NCBI GenBank assembly: GCA_900544285.1 | Contig: UQUT01000002.1 | Span: 106,949-170,948, forward strand | DNA from: an uncultured Eubacterium sp. | GTDB taxonomy: Bacteria; Bacillota; Clostridia; Oscillospirales; CAG-272 | Direction: 5' to 3' | DNA: 64,000 bases | Shown: positions 15,947 through 24,769 of the stretch, piece after piece | Numbering within the stretch: the first letter of the stretch is position 1 | Layout of the letters: every line of letters begins with the position of its first letter | Translations under genes and position numbers: made by a program | The notes under the pieces: model-generated | Seen by the model: only the letters and a program-made list of their open reading frames with translations | Told to the model about the DNA's origin: nothing | Database searches by the model: none

Positions 15947-18407
15947 TTATTCTTCTTTTTTCTTTCGTCCGACGGCGAGCGCTACGCCGATAATGCCGAT
16001 TACGGCTATTGACGCGCCCGCTCCCATAACGGATTTACAGCCGCCCTTGCCGCCGTCAGTCGTTACCGAAGGGGTTGTCGTCACATTCGGTTCGGTGGTG
16101 ACGGCAGAAGTTGTTGTTTCCGTTGCGGGAGGCTGAGTCGTTGTTGTCCCCGGATCTTCTCCGCCTTCCTTTTCCCATTTCGCATAGATCGTTATCTCGC
16201 CCGCCTCATCGACGGTCTGCCCGAAGTCATATGGCAATGTCAGTTCTTCATCCTCATACCAGCCGACGAATTTATAGCCTTCTCGCTTGGCAGGGACAGG
16301 CTCGTCAAAGCTGTCGCCTATCTCGCAGGCAAAGAGCAGATATTTGGACTCCGCTCCGGAGAGCTTCAGAGTTGCCGTTCTTCCCGTTTCGACCCATTTT
16401 GCGTAAAGCGGGAAATCCTCGCATACCGTCTGAGTAAAGCCCATGTCATAGCGTGTTGTGAGTTCGGGATCGAGATACCAGCCGCAGAAGTCATAACCGC
16501 GCTTTTCCATCGGGAATTTATAGCTGAGCGTTTCGCCCGGCTTGACCTTCACTCCGTATCTTCTGTCAACGGCTGTGAGGCCCTTGAAGAAATATACATA
16601 GTAATAATCCGTGCGCGGCTTTTTCTCAACCTTTGTATATGCGGCGATAGTTCTTTCGCTGTCGCCGTTTTTACCGGAAACGATTGTCTTGCAGAAATAT
16701 TTTGTGTTCTGTTCAAGACCGTCAAAAACCACGGAGAAGGTGCCGTCCGCATTGGGAACAACAGTTTTCACGATGCTGTCACCCTCTGCAACGTCGGATT
16801 TGGTCGAAAGCATCATCTTTATGCCTCTGACGTCGCCTCCGTAAAGATTTGTTATCGTACCCTTGAACGTTATCGACGAAGTGTCAGCTTCTCTTGCGCT
16901 GAAGCCGAAGCCCGGAGCCATCTTGTGTACTCCGGAAACCGTAATCGTCATTTCGTCTCCTGCAAACGAGCCCTCTTTTACCGTTATCTTGAGATTGAAG
17001 TTCTCCGCCTGTTCGGGCGTGAGCGTTGTGTAACTCGTTCCGCTGACGGGAAAACGGTATTTACTCGAACCCGCCTCAAACGTATAGCTTCTGCCGTCGG
17101 AGGAGCCGTTTATGTATTTGAAACCGCAAAGCGTCGCGCCTATCGATGAAATTCCCATCGGTACAACGCCGGGGTCATGACCGCTTGCAGCGGCGTTTAC
17201 CCCCCCTCCATGACTCGGCAATGCTCTCATCTATATGCCAGATGACTATCGCCATATTGGATGAGTTTATCGCGTCAAACTTGGTCGAGCCTGTCTCGTG
17301 GTATCTGTTTTCTATGAGATAATATTCCTTCGGGTTTGGTGTGTATACCTTCAGAATATTGTATTCACCCTCTTTGCTGTTACGCGAATAAAGGGTATAT
17401 TCGCCGTCGAAGTTTACGTCAGTTGGCGTCATAAGTCCGCAGCTTATCGCGTTGTAGGGGTCAAGATATGCCGGCGAAGCACCGCGCGGAGTGCCGCTGT
17501 AATTATTCCATGAGCCTGACGCCATAAGCGTCATATCTCCTGCATAGTTCCATTTTGTTCCGGTCGAGCTCGTATCGTAAAGGTCGGGAGAGCCGATGAA
17601 ATGCCCAAGCTCATGCGCGATTGTGCCGACTGTAAGCGGCTGAGTACCGTCCAGATATTCGCCGACGCGCAAAAATGACGCGCCGACCTCAACGCCGTCA
17701 ATCTTCTGTGGCGTGTTTGACGTGTAATGCGCGTGAACGCCGAAGGCGAGCTTGTCGCTCGGTCTGCTGGAATTTGCGGAGGCTTCGTAACCGCCGCAGA
17801 CATAAACTATCGCAAGCTCATTATATGAAATCTTGCCGTCACCGTTTTTATCGAATTTTGAAAAGTCGACGTATTCCGCTGCCGCTCTGAGCGCGGCGTT
17901 TCTGGAGTTTGAGTCCTCCTTTGAATCCCCACCGGTCGTTGCCATCGGGTGCTTATACGGAATGACAACGTTGACAACGCCGTCATTTACAACGCCCTGC
18001 TTCTCCTTCGATTCGTATGTCTCCTCTGCGGGACAGAAATAGAAGCTGCCGTTTGACACTTCTTTATAGTATGTTTTCATGGATGACTTGTCATTCGAGA
18101 AGAACGCGTTATACCAGTATTTGTCCGTTGAATAGCTCCATTGCTCCCCGTAATACGGAGAGGTCTTATCCGAATAGAGCTTGCTCCCGTTTGACATGTC
18201 ATAGTCGTCTATGCCGTTTTTGTTTGCGTCAAACGATATTTTTATCACAAGCAATGGTATCGGGTCGAGCGACCATGAATTGTCCGGAAGCTCGGTCAGG
18301 ATGAAGCCTTCATCCTCCGCCGCAAATGCCAATGGCATGAAGGCGAAAAGCATTGCAAAAGCAAGCAAAGCCGCCATCAGCCCGCGAATGGTTTTTCTGT
18401 TTTTCAT
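15947..18407 (-). pseudogene. Frameshifted second M6-family metalloprotease
   Basis: Two overlapping frames (17175-18407 and 15947-17230) together encode a protein of about 820 aa parallel to the neighbouring 809-aa protease. Features are a signal peptide (to LAFA-AE), calcium-type loops, HELGHFIGSPDLYDT, InlB-like repeats, a Thr-rich linker and a C-terminal membrane helix with KKK. The frames join at a run of seven C (17200-17206; G on the coding strand). The first frame reads WHIDESIAESWRGG and the second resumes VNAAASGHDPGVVPMG, matching the neighbour's WHIDE...GHDPAVVPMG. Removing one base restores the frame. The ATG at 18405-18407 is preferred because AGGGGG then has normal spacing. It could be a sequencing error, a recent mutation or a phase-variable tract. 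Confidence 0.85.
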
Positions 18408-18419
18408 AAACATTTCCCC

Positions 18420-18434
18420 CTGTCTTAAAGACAG
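18420..18434. promoter_or_regulatory. 15-bp perfect palindrome before the second M6 gene
   Basis: CTGTCTT-A-AAGACAG lies between the -10 box and the ribosome binding site, where a repressor could act. No known consensus was recognised. Confidence 0.5.
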
Positions 18435-18438
18435 TTAT

Positions 18439-18467
18439 ATTATAACGAAAAACCATCGAAAAATCAA
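18439..18467 (-). promoter_or_regulatory. Promoter of the second M6 protease gene
   Basis: TTGATT (18462-18467 on the minus strand), 17-bp spacer and perfect TATAAT (18439-18444). Confidence 0.75.
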
Positions 18468-18549
18468 CAGTATATAGAGCTTTGCCCCCTTTTCGCGCCG
18501 TTTGCACAAACAGGGGGCAGTTATTTTGTGTATTATGACAACAGCATTT

Positions 18550-19353
18550 TTACAAAAACAACTTTGCAATCTCCTTTGCCCATGAAAGCCACTTTGGGAC
18601 AATCTCGTCAAGCAACGCCCTGACCTTCTCCGCGTCAAGCCCGTGGATATAACGAATCGTTTCGTAAACCGTTCCGGACGCGCTTGTATCGCCTATGGCT
18701 ATCATTGCGCGGGCTTTATCGCCGATGGCGAAATACTTTCCCGTCGCCAGAGCGCCGATTGCAAACCCTCCCGTCGATATCGCGCCCATGGAAACCATGC
18801 CGAAGGCTATCGCTCCTATCGCGATTATTCCCGCCGAAATCGCCCCCGCGGCGAACGCTCCGATTGCAAGCACGCCGGAGGCAAGAAGCCCGAGCGAGAC
18901 AAGTCCGACCGATATAACGCCGATTGAAAGAAGCCCCATCGAAAAAATGCCGGTCGCCCTGAGCCCCAAGGCAAACACGCCTCTTGCCTTCATTCCGACG
19001 GCAAAAAATCCTCTTGCGTTTTTGCCGATATGCCAGAGCGGCATTCCGAGCACCATGGTCTTGCTCTTTCTCTCGCGGAAAAGTCCGGAAAGAAGCGAAA
19101 GACTCTGCGCCTCTTCTTTTTCTTCGGGCGTCGCCCCTTCCTTCGTCTTCTCCTCCTCGGAGTCCCTTAAAAGATAGTCAAGCGAACAGCCGAAAAGCTC
19201 GCTCATGCGAATGAGCTTGTCCGTTTCGGGATACATTATTCCGCTTTCCCATTTACTTATCGACTGTCTCGATACGCCGAGTATCTCCGCAAGCTGCTCC
19301 TGCGTATAATTGTTTTCTTTTCTGAGTTTTGCAAGTTTATCGCCCGTATTCAT
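18550..19353 (-). CDS. XRE-family regulator with a glycine-rich hydrophobic repeat domain
   Basis: 267 aa. Residues 5-65 are a Cro/CI helix-turn-helix (YTQEQLAEILGVSRQSISKWE). A charged linker follows. About 120 residues (roughly 105-225) then repeat a short unit with Gly every 5-7 positions, such as ARGVFALG, ATGIFSMG, SIGVISVG and AIGAIAFG, with small and aliphatic residues between. This periodicity suggests either a beta-solenoid or tightly packed membrane hairpins. A helical C-terminus follows. Similar XRE proteins occur in Firmicutes without a known function. It is monocistronic, with GGAGG before the ATG. The HTH is certain; what the repeat senses is unknown. Confidence 0.8.
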   Translation of the reverse strand: MNTGDKLAKLRKENNYTQEQLAEILGVSRQSISKWESGIMYPETDKLIRMSELFGCSLDYLLRDSEEEKTKEGATPEEKEEAQSLSLLSGLFRERKSKTMVLGMPLWHIGKNARGFFAVGMKARGVFALGLRATGIFSMGLLSIGVISVGLVSLGLLASGVLAIGAFAAGAISAGIIAIGAIAFGMVSMGAISTGGFAIGALATGKYFAIGDKARAMIAIGDTSASGTVYETIRYIHGLDAEKVRALLDEIVPKWLSWAKEIAKLFL

Positions 19354-19790
19354 ATTTACCTCCGTGTGTGGCGTTTGATTCTGTCAAAATTATATCGGTA
19401 TCAGACCGAAAAATCCATAAATCCGGACGTTCGAAATGTAAACTCCGTGTTGCGTTTGCGCGTTTTCAGCCGTTTTTCTGCCCGTATTTCAATTATAACT
19501 CCGCGCGCAGGGAAAATCAACGGTGTTTTGGTGTCGCTTTTGCGGTAAGGGCGCCGTTGACTCTTTTCCGCGGAAACATCCCCCCCGGACGCGGTTCGCA
19601 AGTCCCAGCCACCGTACATCAGCTCATCTTTTCCGAGCCGCCAAAACAATTGCGGGAGCTCTGATTCGGAGCCTAAAACGCAATTACACGGTGTCTTTGT
19701 AGGTGCGCCGACATTGCCCGGGCGCATATTTTCGGTCCGTCGCCCAGCAATTTTCCAAAAGCTATGCGACAGCCGCACACTGCTTCTCAA
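19354..19790. other. Gene-free GC-rich interval with a stem-loop
   Basis: About 440 bp in which no credible gene is seen; the open frames lack ribosome binding sites. It contains a stem-loop at 19648-19685 (AATTGCG/CGCAATT outer, GAGC/GCTC inner) and other short inverted repeats. A structured RNA is possible, but no known RNA family was recognised and no promoter or terminator clearly frames it. Confidence 0.4.
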
Positions 19791-19822
19791 ACAAAAAACA
19801 GTGCGGGCGCACCTCCGCACTG
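19791..19822 (-). terminator. Terminator of the 77-aa protein gene
   Basis: On the minus strand CAGTGCGG / CCGCACTG closes an 8-nt loop and is followed directly by TTTTTTG, 27 bp after the stop at 19849. Confidence 0.9.
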
Positions 19823-19848
19823 CTTTCCGATGAAGAAAAAGAAATTTA

Positions 19849-20082
19849 TTAAAAGGAGATTTCTCCCGATAAGCGTGCTCTGCCGCTGTGCTTGCGGGAA
19901 GGCATTGCCGCTTTTGTTATTGCGCCGCAAATTGCGTTGCCCGCCCTTTTCAAGACGGAGGAAAGCGTCACACGCGGTTTCTTTGGGTAAACATTCGCCT
20001 TGTACATCGGCTCGACATAAAAGGTATAAACCTTGCAGCCTTCTATGATATCATAATTTTCGGGGTAAAAGGGTGTGTTCAT
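19849..20082 (-). CDS. Small basic protein of unknown function under operator control
   Basis: 77 aa, starting MNTPFYPENYDIIEGCKVY. No family is recognised. The first 40 residues are aromatic-rich (YTFYVEPMYKANVYPKK) and the C-terminal half is basic (K/R-rich). There is no signal peptide or membrane helix. Expression signals are unusually clear for so short a gene: a perfect promoter, two palindromic operator-like sites, GGAGG 8 bp before the ATG and a strong terminator. It is divergent from the LexA/CI-like repressor gene, which probably controls it. It may therefore be a stress- or damage-induced effector; that is inference. Confidence 0.75.
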   Translation of the reverse strand: MNTPFYPENYDIIEGCKVYTFYVEPMYKANVYPKKPRVTLSSVLKRAGNAICGAITKAAMPSRKHSGRARLSGEISF

Positions 20083-20102
20083 TGCGTAATCCTCCGTTAA
20101 TT

Positions 20103-20118
20103 TTACCGCACGCGGTAA
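20103..20118. promoter_or_regulatory. Operator-like palindrome O1
   Basis: TTACCGCACGCGGTAA, a perfect 7-2-7 inverted repeat located at the start of the transcript of the 77-aa gene, between its -10 box and ribosome binding site. Confidence 0.75.
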
Positions 20119-20130
20119 TCTTGTGAACTC

Positions 20131-20159
20131 ATTATACTACCTTCGGCGGTAATTGTCAA
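20131..20159 (-). promoter_or_regulatory. Consensus sigma-A promoter of the 77-aa gene
   Basis: Both hexamers are perfect: TTGACA (minus, 20154-20159), 17-bp spacer, TATAAT (20131-20136). Such a strong promoter is normally kept off by a repressor. Confidence 0.92.
20137..20152. promoter_or_regulatory. Operator-like site O2 inside the promoter spacer
   Basis: CTACCTTCGGCGGTAA matches O1 at 11 of 16 positions and keeps the GCGGTAA half. It fills the 17-bp promoter spacer, with its centre 34 bp (about three helical turns) from O1. Confidence 0.6.
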
Positions 20160-20210
20160 TAGTTTTTGAAAAAAATTTACCTCAAAATATAATTTTTTTA
20201 TCAAAAGGGG

Positions 20211-20239
20211 TTTACAAATGCTTTACCGTGTGATATAAT
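20211..20239 (+). promoter_or_regulatory. Promoter of the LexA/CI-like repressor gene
   Basis: TTTACA (20211-20216), 17-bp spacer, TATAAT (20234-20239). The spacer holds TTTACCG, which resembles an operator half-site, suggesting autoregulation. Confidence 0.75.
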
Positions 20240-20276
20240 TTCAATTGTAAAAATACATCCTGCGGAGGCTCGACCG

Positions 20277-21005
20277 ATGAACTGGCTCGAAAACGTCAAA
20301 AACATAAAAAAGAAAAGAGGGCTCACAAACGAATCCCTTTCGGCACAGTCCGAAATTTCGCTCGGTACGCTGAACAAGCTCCTTTCGGGCGCGACGGCAG
20401 ACCCCAAGCTCTCAACTCTCCTTGCCCTTGCCAAGGGGCTTGACTGCTCCGTCGACGAAATGCTGACGGGAGTTGCCCCGCAAGAGACGCTTTCCCCCGA
20501 TGAGCGCGACGCGCTGACAAAACTCCGCCTCATGGACGAAAGCGGCAGAGAAACCGCCCTTTATATAATAAATAAGGAATACACGCGCGCACTCGCAGAA
20601 AAATCGCCGAAAGCGTTCTCTGCGGAGCCGCAGAAGATTCTGTCTCTCCGCCTTTATGACATCGCCGCTTCCGCCGGAACCGGCACTGCTCTCGATACAG
20701 ACGTCGGCTATTCAAAAATCAATGTTTACGGCAACCCGACAACGGAGCTCGCCGACTTTGCGATAAGAGTCCGCGGAAACAGCATGAATCCGAAATATCA
20801 GGACGGCGATGTACTTCTCGTTTCCCGCACGGACGAAATAGAGCGCGGCGAGCTCGGAATTTTCATGCTCAACGGCGAGAGCTATTTCAAAAAGTTCGGT
20901 GGAGACAGGCTCATATCTCTCAATCCGGAATATTCGGATATCGTTTTCGGCGGCGGAGACGATATAAAATGCTTCGGCAGAGTAATCGGCAGACTCAAAA
21001 GATAA
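20277..21005 (+). CDS. LexA/CI-like repressor (XRE helix-turn-helix plus S24 autoprotease)
   Basis: 242 aa. N-terminal HTH (LTNESLSAQSEISLGTLNKLLSG, about residues 16-38) and C-terminal S24 peptidase domain. The likely autocleavage bond is A133-G134 in AASAGTG, the nucleophile is S169 in GNSMNP, and the general-base lysine is K205 or K206 in SYFKKF. Such repressors bind operators as dimers and cleave themselves when RecA filaments form or another signal arrives. It differs from classical LexA in having an XRE-type rather than winged-helix DNA-binding domain. It lies divergent to the 77-aa gene across a region with TTACCGC palindromes, its probable targets. It could be a domesticated phage repressor. 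Confidence 0.88.
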   Translation: MNWLENVKNIKKKRGLTNESLSAQSEISLGTLNKLLSGATADPKLSTLLALAKGLDCSVDEMLTGVAPQETLSPDERDALTKLRLMDESGRETALYIINKEYTRALAEKSPKAFSAEPQKILSLRLYDIAASAGTGTALDTDVGYSKINVYGNPTTELADFAIRVRGNSMNPKYQDGDVLLVSRTDEIERGELGIFMLNGESYFKKFGGDRLISLNPEYSDIVFGGGDDIKCFGRVIGRLKR

Positions 21006-21029
21006 CCGCCAGAAAAACCATCCCCCGGC

Positions 21030-21072
21030 AAAGCAGTTCCGGTGACGCACGCGCGTCATCGGGACTTTTTAT
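21030..21072 (+). terminator. Probable terminator after the LexA/CI-like gene
   Basis: CCGGTGACGC / GCGTCATCGG hairpin followed by GACTTTTTAT. It overlaps the 3' end of the convergent AGCS gene. Confidence 0.6.
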
Positions 21073-22408
21073 ATTCCGCCCGGAGCGGCGCAAGTCCGGC
21101 GGCACGATTTTCGCCCGGCTTTTGTCCGAATGTGACATCCGTCTCCGCCTTCACCTTCCGGCGGAGCAACACGACGGAAAAAACGTTCACAAGCGTCATT
21201 GTGGCAACGCACATGTCCGAAAGCTCCCAGGCGACGTCCTCCGCCATAAATGCGCCTATCATGACCGAAAAACAATATCCGAGCAGATATATCTTCCGCG
21301 TTTTTTTGTCCGACGTGAAGTATTCAAGGCACGTCGTGCCGTAATGCGCCCAGCAGATAACCGTCGAGAGGGCGAATATCATAATCGATATGGCAATTAC
21401 ATATTTTGCGACATGTCCGCAGGAGACGGAAAACGCCGTTATCACAAGCTCTGTCCCCCCTCCGCCCGTCGGAACGCCGGATGTCAGAATGACAAGCGCA
21501 GTCAGCGTACACATAAGGACTGTATCGAAAAACACCTCAAAAAGTCCGAGCGTGCCCTGCGCCGCAGGAGAGATCGCGTCCGCGCCGGCGTGAGCCATTG
21601 GTGCCGTGCCCCCGCCGGCCTCGTTTGAATATGCCCCCTTGCCGACGCCCTGTTTTACGGCGGGAGAAAAAAGAAAGCCGAAAATTCCGCCCGCCATTGC
21701 GTCCGTGCCGAAAGCCGATGAGAAAATGTTATTCAGCGCGGCGGGTATGAATTCCCTGCGATATATCAATGCGTAGACGGAAAAGCCGATATAAAGCGCA
21801 CTCATAACCGGCACGGCAACCGAGGTGAATTTCGATATTCCCGTAAAACCTCCCATGACGACAAGCAGACAGACGGCGCAGAATATTGCGCCCGTCACCG
21901 CCTTCGGAATTCCTATCGCCTCTTTGACGGACGAAACAGCCGCCCCCGTCTGCACTATGTTCCCCATGACGACAGAGCCGAAAAGTCCGAAAGCGGAAAA
22001 TATCGCCGCAAGTGTTTTCCCCGTTCTCCCGCCGACACCGTCACGCATATAATACATAGGTCCGCCGAAAAAACCGCCGTTTCGCCCGCGCCTGTATCTG
22101 ACGGCGAGGAGAATTTCGCAGTATTTGAGTGACATTGTCACAAAAGCGGCGGCGCACATCCAGAACACCGCCCCCGCTCCGCCGAGGCTTATCGCAACCG
22201 CAACGCCGACGATATTGCCGACGCCCAGCGCCCCCGCAAGCGAAACGGAAAGTTCGCGCAGTTTTGACTTTCCCGAAAACATCAGCCTTGCGGTTTTTAT
22301 CGGGTGAAGGACGAAAAATCCGCGGAGATATATAAAAAAGTACGTCCCGCAGAAAAGGATGACCGACGGAAGCGCCGTCAGGAGCGCGGAATGAACGAAT
22401 TCTTTCAT
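21056..22408 (-). CDS. AGCS-family sodium:amino acid (alanine/glycine) symporter
   Basis: 450 aa, about ten hydrophobic segments. Family hallmarks include GALGVGNIVGVAVAISLGGAGAVFWM in the first third, GGPMYYM, KQGVGKGAYSNEAGGGTAPMAHA in the middle and WAHYGTTCLEY in the last third. AGCS carriers import alanine or glycine with Na+ across the cytoplasmic membrane. It is slightly short but has both ends. It is convergent with the LexA/CI-like gene and divergent from groES. Exact substrate is unknown. Confidence 0.88.
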   Translation of the reverse strand: MKEFVHSALLTALPSVILFCGTYFFIYLRGFFVLHPIKTARLMFSGKSKLRELSVSLAGALGVGNIVGVAVAISLGGAGAVFWMCAAAFVTMSLKYCEILLAVRYRRGRNGGFFGGPMYYMRDGVGGRTGKTLAAIFSAFGLFGSVVMGNIVQTGAAVSSVKEAIGIPKAVTGAIFCAVCLLVVMGGFTGISKFTSVAVPVMSALYIGFSVYALIYRREFIPAALNNIFSSAFGTDAMAGGIFGFLFSPAVKQGVGKGAYSNEAGGGTAPMAHAGADAISPAAQGTLGLFEVFFDTVLMCTLTALVILTSGVPTGGGGTELVITAFSVSCGHVAKYVIAISIMIFALSTVICWAHYGTTCLEYFTSDKKTRKIYLLGYCFSVMIGAFMAEDVAWELSDMCVATMTLVNVFSVVLLRRKVKAETDVTFGQKPGENRAAGLAPLRAEYKKSR

Positions 22409-22550
22409 TTTGTACTTGTCCCTTCATGGTTTTTGTTAAATAATACTCTCAGCAGCCCTCCTTTATTCCGCAAAAACGGGCGGTTCCGGTCGATTTTTGG
22501 CACTCGGCAAAAATATTTTATGAATTTTATGTTAAATATTGAAAAACCCC

Positions 22551-22579
22551 TTGATTTTTTGAGCAAATGATAGTAGAAT
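22551..22579 (+). promoter_or_regulatory. Promoter of groES-groEL
   Basis: TTGATT (22551-22556), 17-bp spacer, TAGAAT (22574-22579). Transcription should start near 22586, just before the CIRCE element. Confidence 0.82.
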
Positions 22580-22590
22580 ATGATACGAAA

Positions 22591-22617
22591 TTAGCACTCA
22601 CACAAAATGAGTGCCAA
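22591..22617. promoter_or_regulatory. CIRCE element (HrcA operator)
   Basis: TTAGCACTC, 9-bp spacer, GAGTGCCAA. This is the classical CIRCE inverted repeat with one deviation in the right arm (C for T). It lies at the transcription start of groESL, so the operon should be repressed by HrcA and induced by heat shock. Confidence 0.95.
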
Positions 22618-22668
22618 ACATTAAAAACAAAAATTCAATTCAAATTCAATAAAACGGAGGTCTTTATT

Positions 22669-22959
22669 ATGAAACTCAAACCCCTTTATGACCGCGTTGT
22701 GGTCAGGATGGAAGAAGCCGAGGAAACAACGAAGAGCGGCATAGTTCTTGCCGCCGCTTCAAAAGAAAAACCGCAGGTTGCGGTTGTCGTTGCTGTCGGC
22801 AGCGGCGAGTCGCACGACGGCGCAAAGGAAGCCGTCGCAGTAAAAGTCAAGGTCGGTGACAAGGTCATCGTTTCAAAATACGCGGGAACGGAAGTCAAGC
22901 TCGACGGCGAAGAATATATCATCGTCAACATGGGCGACATTCTTGCGATAGTTGAGTAA
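22669..22959 (+). CDS. groES: Co-chaperonin GroES
   Basis: 96 aa from ATG 22669, chosen because GGAGG lies at 22655-22660 and the protein then begins MKLKPLYDRVVVR like other GroES. The mobile loop (EETTKSGIVLAAASKEKPQ) and the terminal VNMGDILAIVE are present. It caps the GroEL folding chamber in the cytoplasm. It is first in the CIRCE-controlled operon, with groEL 21 bp downstream. Confidence 0.97.
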   Translation: MKLKPLYDRVVVRMEEAEETTKSGIVLAAASKEKPQVAVVVAVGSGESHDGAKEAVAVKVKVGDKVIVSKYAGTEVKLDGEEYIIVNMGDILAIVE

Positions 22960-22980
22960 TTTCAGCAGGAGGATTTTATT

Positions 22981-24612
22981 ATGGCTAAACAGATTTTATA
23001 CGGAACAGACGCAAGAAACGCACTTCTTGCAGGCGTAAACAAACTCGCGGACACGGTCAAGATAACGCTCGGACCGAAGGGAAGAAACGTTGTTCTTGAC
23101 AAAAAATACGGCGCACCGCTCATCACAAACGACGGCGTTACAATCGCAAAAGAAATCGAACTTGAAGACCCCGCGGAAAACATGGGCGCTCAGCTCGTAA
23201 AGGAAGTTGCGACAAAGACAAACGACGCAGCAGGCGACGGCACAACAACCGCCTCCCTCCTCGCGCAGGCATTCATCCGCGAGGGCATGAAGAATGTTGC
23301 GGCAGGCGCAAACCCGATGGTTCTCCGCCGCGGTATTGCAAAGGCTGTCGATCGCGCCGTTGAAACTCTCAAAGCAAATTCAAAGAAGGTAAACGGCACA
23401 GAGGACATTGCCAGAGTCGGCACGATATCCGCAGGAGACGAGATAATCGGCAAGCTCATCGCAGACGCCATGGAAAAGGTAACTGCCGACGGCGTTATCA
23501 CGGTTGAAGAGTCCAAATCCGCAGAGACGGGCAGCGAGGTCGTTGAAGGTATGCAGTTTGACCGCGGTTACATTTCTCCTTACATGGTAACCGATACGGA
23601 CAAAATGGAAGCCGTTATCGACGACGCATACGTCCTCATCACGGATAAGAAAATCTCCAACATTCAGGAAGTTCTTCCCCTTCTCGAACAGATCGTTCAG
23701 GCGGGCAAGAAGCTCGTTATCATCGCAGAGGACGTCGAGGGCGAGGCTCTTTCGACTCTCATCATAAACAAGCTCCGCGGCACGTTCACGTGTGTTGCCG
23801 TCAAGGCTCCGGGCTTCGGCGACAGAAGAAAGGATATGCTCCGCGACATCGCAATCCTCACAGGCGGCGAAGTAATCACGAGCGAACTCGGACTTGAGCT
23901 CAAGGATACAACAATCGCTCAGCTCGGCAGAGCACGTCAGATAAAGATAAACAAGGATAACACAACAATCGTTGACGGCGCAGGCGACCCCACGGAGATC
24001 AAGAACCGTGTTTCGCAGATCCGTGCGGCAATCGAAACGACGACAAGCGAGTTCGATCGCGAAAAGCTCCAGGAAAGACTTGCAAAGCTCGCGGGCGGCG
24101 TAGCCGTTATCAAGGTCGGCGCGGCAACGGAAGTTGAAATGAAGGAAAAGAAGCTCCGCATCGAGGACGCTCTCAACGCAACGAAAGCCGCTGTTGAAGA
24201 GGGCATCGTTTCCGGCGGCGGCGTCGCATTCCTCAACTGCATAAAGAGCGTCGAAGAACTCTGCGCAACACTTGAAGGCGACGAGCTCACGGGTGCAAAG
24301 ATAGTTGCAAAGGCTCTTGAAGAACCGGCTCGCCAGATTGCCGCAAACGCAGGACTTGAAGGCGCAGTCGTCATCGACAAAATCAAAAACGAGCACAAGG
24401 TCGGCTTCGGCTTCGACGCGGCAACGGAAAAATACGTTGATATGTTTGAAGCGGGCATTATCGACCCGACAAAGGTTTCGAGAAGTGCGCTCCAGAATGC
24501 GGCTTCCGTCGCTTCAACGGTTCTCACAACGGAATCGCTCGTTTTCGAGAAGAAAGAAGAGCACCCCGCTCCCGCTATGCCCGCTGACGGCGGCATGGGC
24601 GGAATGTATTGA
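22981..24612 (+). CDS. groEL: Chaperonin GroEL
   Basis: 543 aa, full length. Signature features: ATP-binding TLGPKGRNVVL and NDGVTIAKEIELEDP near the N-terminus, DAAGDGTTTA near residue 86, GGVAVIKVGAATEVEMKEKK, and a glycine/methionine-rich tail ending GGMGGMY. It forms the double-ring ATP-dependent folding machine with GroES. AGGAGG precedes the ATG. Confidence 0.98.
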   Translation: MAKQILYGTDARNALLAGVNKLADTVKITLGPKGRNVVLDKKYGAPLITNDGVTIAKEIELEDPAENMGAQLVKEVATKTNDAAGDGTTTASLLAQAFIREGMKNVAAGANPMVLRRGIAKAVDRAVETLKANSKKVNGTEDIARVGTISAGDEIIGKLIADAMEKVTADGVITVEESKSAETGSEVVEGMQFDRGYISPYMVTDTDKMEAVIDDAYVLITDKKISNIQEVLPLLEQIVQAGKKLVIIAEDVEGEALSTLIINKLRGTFTCVAVKAPGFGDRRKDMLRDIAILTGGEVITSELGLELKDTTIAQLGRARQIKINKDNTTIVDGAGDPTEIKNRVSQIRAAIETTTSEFDREKLQERLAKLAGGVAVIKVGAATEVEMKEKKLRIEDALNATKAAVEEGIVSGGGVAFLNCIKSVEELCATLEGDELTGAKIVAKALEEPARQIAANAGLEGAVVIDKIKNEHKVGFGFDAATEKYVDMFEAGIIDPTKVSRSALQNAASVASTVLTTESLVFEKKEEHPAPAMPADGGMGGMY

Positions 24613-24630
24613 TGAATCCAATTCCAATAT

Positions 24631-24668
24631 AAAAATGCGTCCCCGAAAAGGGGACGCATTTTTTGTTG
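24631..24668 (+). terminator. Terminator of groESL
   Basis: AAATGCGTCCCC / GGGGACGCATTT stem with a GAAAA-type loop, running into six Ts. Confidence 0.93.
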
Positions 24669-24706
24669 TCCGACAAAAAATCGCGCAACTGTCGGAACTT
24701 TTTATG

Positions 24707-24739
24707 AAAAACCCGCGCCGCTTGGCGGCACGGGTTTTT
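24707..24739 (-). terminator. Terminator of the pcrA-like gene
   Basis: AAAAACCCG...CGGGTTTTT with an inner GCCGC/GCGGC stem, 31 bp beyond the helicase stop. It has A and T tails on both sides, so it can work on both strands. Confidence 0.85.
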
Positions 24740-24769
24740 GCGTCTGTATAAAGTCGGGTGAGAGGGCAT

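Noticed and set aside
22567..22668. N-terminal extension of GroES
   Set aside because: The region contains the promoter -10 and CIRCE; the true start is at 22669 after GGAGG.
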